A stretch of 64,000 nt of DNA from Anthoceros angustus (taxonomy: Eukaryota > Streptophyta > Anthocerotopsida > Anthocerotales > Anthocerotaceae): assembly GCA_010909165.1 (NCBI GenBank), contig VJWM01000179.1:404311-468310 (forward strand), in the 5' to 3' direction. A program made the translations under genes and the position numbers. The notes beneath the pieces are model-generated. The model worked only from the letters and a program-made list of their open reading frames with translations. It made no database searches and was not told where the DNA came from. How positions within the stretch are numbered: position 1 is the stretch's first letter; each line of letters starts with the position of its first letter. This document shows, one piece after another, positions 60,416 through 64,000 of the stretch.

Positions 60416-62362
60416 ATGGCTTCTTCTGCTGCCAGAGCTGATGGACCCTATGGCTTTGCTCCACGGGATTTCCAGCTTGAATCCGTGACGCGTGGGGCTA
60501 CCTTTGTGCGGGGTGCCGTCATTGTAGCTGGCCCTGCCGGACTGGCCACGGCTGCGTGCCTGACGCAGCGCGGAATACCCTATATGATCCTAGAGCGGGC
60601 TGACTGCGTCGGCTCGCTCTGGAAGAATAAGACGTACGACCGTCTTCACCTCCACATACCCAAGGACCACTCAGAGCTTCCGAAGTTCCTGCGGATTACC
60701 CCGCCTACCCATCGCGTAAGCAGTTCCAAGCTTACTTGGAACATTACGCTGAGGAATTTGCCATCCGCCCGCTGTTTAACCACAGCGTCGTTGACGCATC
60801 ATACCTGGAGAGTATCCAGATGTGGCGAGTTGTGACGTCCTCATGCGAAGTCGCCAACACCGGCATCCATCCAAAATGGAAAAGATCTGTTTATCTCACG
60901 AGATGGCTGGTGGTCGCAACAGGAGAGAATGCGGATCCAGTCACCCCATCAATTGCAGGCATACCTGTGTTTTGTGGGAGAGCGCTCCACAGCAGTCAGT
61001 ACCGCAACGGCCGGGAGTGGTCTGGCAAGAAGGTGCTAGTGGTGGGCAGTGGAAACTCCGGGTTCGAAGTGTCGCTGGACCTGGCGCAACATGGCGCCCG
61101 AACGAGCCTCGTTGTGCGGAGCCCGGTGAGCTACTCTGTATTTGATGCACTCCCAAATTGCTGCTTTGCAACACTTGCCTCTCTCTTCATTGTCTCTCTC
61201 TTCATCTCTTGTCACCTTTGAATTCCCTGACGATCATGACAAAGATCTCATTGGTAATATGTTGATCTTGTTCATGTGCTGCAGATGCACGTTCTCCCTC
61301 GGGAGATGTTTGGGATCTCAACTTTGTGGTGGCTACCACTCTTGCGTTACCTGTCCTATCGATACACCGACATGCTGCTGCTTCTGTATGCCCGTTTCGT
61401 GATGGAGACACAGCTAAGTGCATCCTGAGGCCCTCGCTGGGGCCTCTTGAGCGCAAGGACAAGGAGGGCATCACTCCTGTTCTGGATGTTGGCACACTCA
61501 AGATGATTCAAACCGGCCATATCACGGTAACTTTGATGTTCAAAGTGTACCTGGTGTATTGGCATTACTCTACGCATACAGGCCTGCCTGCTGATGCAGC
61601 CTTCTGCTCGAGATCGTGCCTGCCTGCAATTCTGTCTGTATCTTGGCAGGTTGAATTACAATAGGTGTATGATGCCGCCTCGAGACGAGGCATTTGCATT
61701 CAGCTTTTGTGTTGACTCCTTGACTACTTCCTGCAAGGTCGTGAAAGGTGTGAACGAAATCACTGCGACAGGAGCGATCTTTGATGATGGTTCTTTCCGA
61801 GAATTCGACTGTATCATCTTTGCTACCGGGTTTAGAAGCAACGTGCCCAATTGGCTTCGGGTAATTTTGCGCTAACTTGTTGGAGTAATATAGTTTGCTT
61901 GTGAGCTCAGGGCCTTGGATTTTTTTAACCTATGTGCTCGGGCCTGGGGTGTTTTAACTCCTTTGCTCAGGCCTGGGATGTCCTAACTTCTGTACTCAGG
62001 GTCTGGGATGTGAAATTTACGGAATGAGTTTTGTTGGCATTGTTGGTCTGCACATTCAAATTTTTTTATCTATTAGTGTGAAACCTGAACAAATAAATTT
62101 TGTTGCAATTGATATGTTTTATGTTTCATCAAATATTTCAAACGTGATCATTTGGTAACCTTATCTTGTTATATGCATGTATGATACTCAGGATGACTCA
62201 ACATTTGGATCCGATGGAATTCCAAATTTATCTTTCCCTCATAGCTGGAAAGGGGACAGAGGCCTATTCACTGCAGGTTTCACCAAGAGAGGTCTCAAGG
62301 GAGCAGGAATGGACGCACGGTGTATCGCAGAGCATCTGAGCAAGCTGGAGACTTCATTCTAG
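60416..62362 (+). pseudogene. YUCCA-type flavin monooxygenase, second copy, damaged
   Basis: Exons 60416-61125, 61285-61526, 61738-61860 and 62192-62362 match the structure of the gene at 36556-38864. Intron positions agree and exon 3 is 123 bp in both. Motifs kept: HSSQYRNG in the FMO motif, NADPH site GSGNSG, ATGF in exon 3, and the normal family end GFTKRGLKGAGMDA. Damage: the FAD site reads VAGPAG instead of GAGPAG, one glycine codon lost. A net one-base loss at about 60690, in the phrase before PAYPSRKQF, shifts the frame. A one-base loss at about 61412 in exon 2 shifts it again. Exon 2 is 242 bp against 249. As read the gene cannot make the enzyme. Read errors are an alternative because all splice sites remain good. 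Confidence 0.8.
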
Positions 62363-62387
62363 AAAGTCTCCATTTCATAGTTGAATT

Positions 62388-62514
62388 GGCCTATTCACTG
62401 CAGTGTTTCACCAAGAGAGGCCTGAAAGGAGGCGGAATGGAGGCACATGCTCCACAAGACATCTATGTTCTAAGCAAGGTGGAGACTTCAATTGCCTGTA
62501 GCTTGGTCCATTAG
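62388..62514 (+). repeat. partial tandem duplication of YUCCA exon 4
   Basis: GGCCTATTCACTGCAG at 62388 repeats that at 62261, 127 bp upstream, followed by a diverged copy of the exon end. It encodes CFTKRGLKGGGMEAHA in one frame, against GFTKRGLKGAGMDARC in the exon. It lies just beyond the stop codon. Confidence 0.75.
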
Positions 62515-63756
62515 GCACCAGACTAGTGCCTAGGCACCCACATGACAAATAGAGGAGGTTACCCCTTTTCTCTCTTCATATAAGGTATTATTTTATAGTG
62601 ACACTTCTATGGTGAGTTAACAAGAATACAAAGATTAGTGAATCTAAATAAAGTGTAGCCAAGGATACACTCAGTGCCCTTTGATATCAGCTGTAAACAT
62701 CCTCCAGCAACCCTTGTCAAGCAACCTATGCCAATGCTGGCAGCACTAGCACCCCAAGCCAATACTTTAAGCACTAGCAACCCACTCCTCCTAACAGGCT
62801 GCGTTTGGGGCTACGAATTCCCTCCAAAGTTCTAAACAGCCCACTCTATCGCACACCAAGAAATTTTCTCCCATCCTCTAAATAATTGAAAAGACTAATC
62901 ACTAATCTTCCTTTCTAGGCGCTAAAGGTTTAAATCTATACTTATTAAGTTACATCTTGGGTGAACAAACGCGTCTTGTAAGTTTGCCCGGCCTTGTTTT
63001 CCCTCATGACGGTGGGGTCATGGTTGAGAGGCATGCTCTAAATATGGTACGTGCGCAGCAAGGGCGAAAACGGTACATGGGCATCCTACTTCCTTGAACG
63101 CGATATGCTGTGAGCCGCAAAGATAGAAAGCGATAGATGTCAAATGTGATTTGTGTGGAGGTGTCATGCCGTGTGATACTAATCTATGCACTTGGGTTTA
63201 GTGTTTGATTAGCATTAGTTAATCTAATTACTATCTTTAAGTAAGTAATTAGTGTTAATTAATCTTCACACTCTCACTGGCATCACTTCTTTAACCTCAA
63301 TGACCATAAGGTCTCTCCATGTAGGTGTGTTCGCGTCCTCCTCGTGGCCTTTATGCATTTTCTTTGCTAAGGCGCGGGGCGCATCCACACATTCGAGTAG
63401 CGCTTACATTCCACTTCTCAAATATCTAGTCCACATACCTCCGGACTTCTTCATCAACTTTTGCTACAGGTACTCCGGTGTTTTGTTGTCCACAAGCACA
63501 GTGATCACATGCCTTGAGACCATGCTTTGTTGCATCCCACTTTGGGATCACCGAGCACGCATACACATCCGGCTTCGAGTCGTCGCACTTCAAACCTTCG
63601 ATCTCCTAGATAGCAACTCACTTCTAATGTAACGTACTCGGTCCATGAAAGTAAATGTCTTTCTTGCATACTGCGATCGTGTTGTGGTCGTGGCTACAAT
63701 CCTCATCTCGTCCTCGTGAGTCGGCTAGGACACTATGCATACGTATGCTCGTGGCG
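62515..63756. other. unassigned region
   Basis: AT-rich with no recognised gene. A 126-codon plus-strand opening at 63252-63632 has no familiar motif. Confidence 0.3.
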
Positions 63757-64000
63757 AATCTTTCGGCTGACGGCCGAGGCAGCGCACAATCTCGTATGGG
63801 TCGCTAGTAGGAAGGTGAACTGCGTTCCAAAGTGAAATGATAGGCTCCGTTGGCTGCAGCATCTTTAGACGATTCTCACTTCACTTTGCGTCCATTAGAG
63901 TCTCAACGCACACATCTTCATCGCCGTGATCTAACTACTGCAAGCGTTCGCGCACGGGCGGTGTGGCTAAACGCGTTTAAGGACCCGCTCGGCGTCCGTG
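63757..64000 (-). repeat. start of another copy of the large gypsy LTR
   Basis: GCGCACAAT, then TAGGAAG, then AATGATAGGCTCCGTT and GGACCCG follow the same order as at 16723-16915. This is the first ~240 bp of the same LTR family, diverged and cut by the window end. No primer site precedes it, so it is a 3' or solo LTR, or is truncated. Strand is inferred from the full element. Confidence 0.7.

Overview
This window looks like nuclear DNA of a land plant. The evidence is an intron-containing YUCCA-type flavin monooxygenase with plant-style GT-AG introns, a plant aldo-keto reductase of the AKR13 (perakine reductase / 'auxin-induced protein') type, Ty1-copia and Ty3-gypsy LTR elements with tRNA primer sites, and a MULE DNA transposon. 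A seed-free plant such as a fern or lycophyte is my guess from the style of the genes and repeats; nothing in the sequence proves it. No rRNA or tRNA gene and no CRISPR array was seen.

Layout. 1-6.4 kb: no recognised gene, short repeats and one perfect 26-bp palindrome. 6.4-20.9 kb: a very large, decayed minus-strand Ty3-gypsy element with ~4.1-kb LTRs, a tRNA-Asp-like primer site and relics of gag, protease, reverse transcriptase, RNase H and integrase. Its primer-site/LTR junction is tandemly duplicated. 20.9-23 kb: 17-bp palindromic and 18/19-bp minisatellites. 23.0-27.1 kb: a ~2.0-kb block in two tandem copies that carries a ParB-N-like frame. 27.3-31.1 kb: a MULE with ~350-400-bp terminal inverted repeats and a frameshifted transposase with a SWIM zinc finger, followed by a probable tRNA-derived SINE. 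31.8-33.8 kb: a frameshifted gene with a ParB-like segment and a beta-class N4/N6 DNA methylase domain, the most surprising item here.

35.4-42.2 kb is the genic island: an apparently intact four-exon YUCCA gene and an intact five-exon AKR13 gene, both on the minus strand. The 3' end of the YUCCA gene abuts a plus-strand relic of another YUCCA last intron and exon, the intron having expanded into a 31-bp minisatellite. 43-52.6 kb: an old plus-strand Ty1-copia element interrupted by a younger minus-strand one, with a 5-bp target duplication and an in-frame empty site. 53-60 kb: mostly unassigned, with small repeats. 60.4-62.5 kb: a second YUCCA copy on the plus strand with the same exon structure, damaged by small deletions. 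The window ends in another start of the large gypsy LTR.

Two themes recur. YUCCA sequences occur three times within ~26 kb. Repeat copies differ mainly by very short insertions and deletions, which may be residual long-read assembly error in repeats or a real microdeletion process; reads would decide. All gene calls are by eye from motifs; no database search was run.
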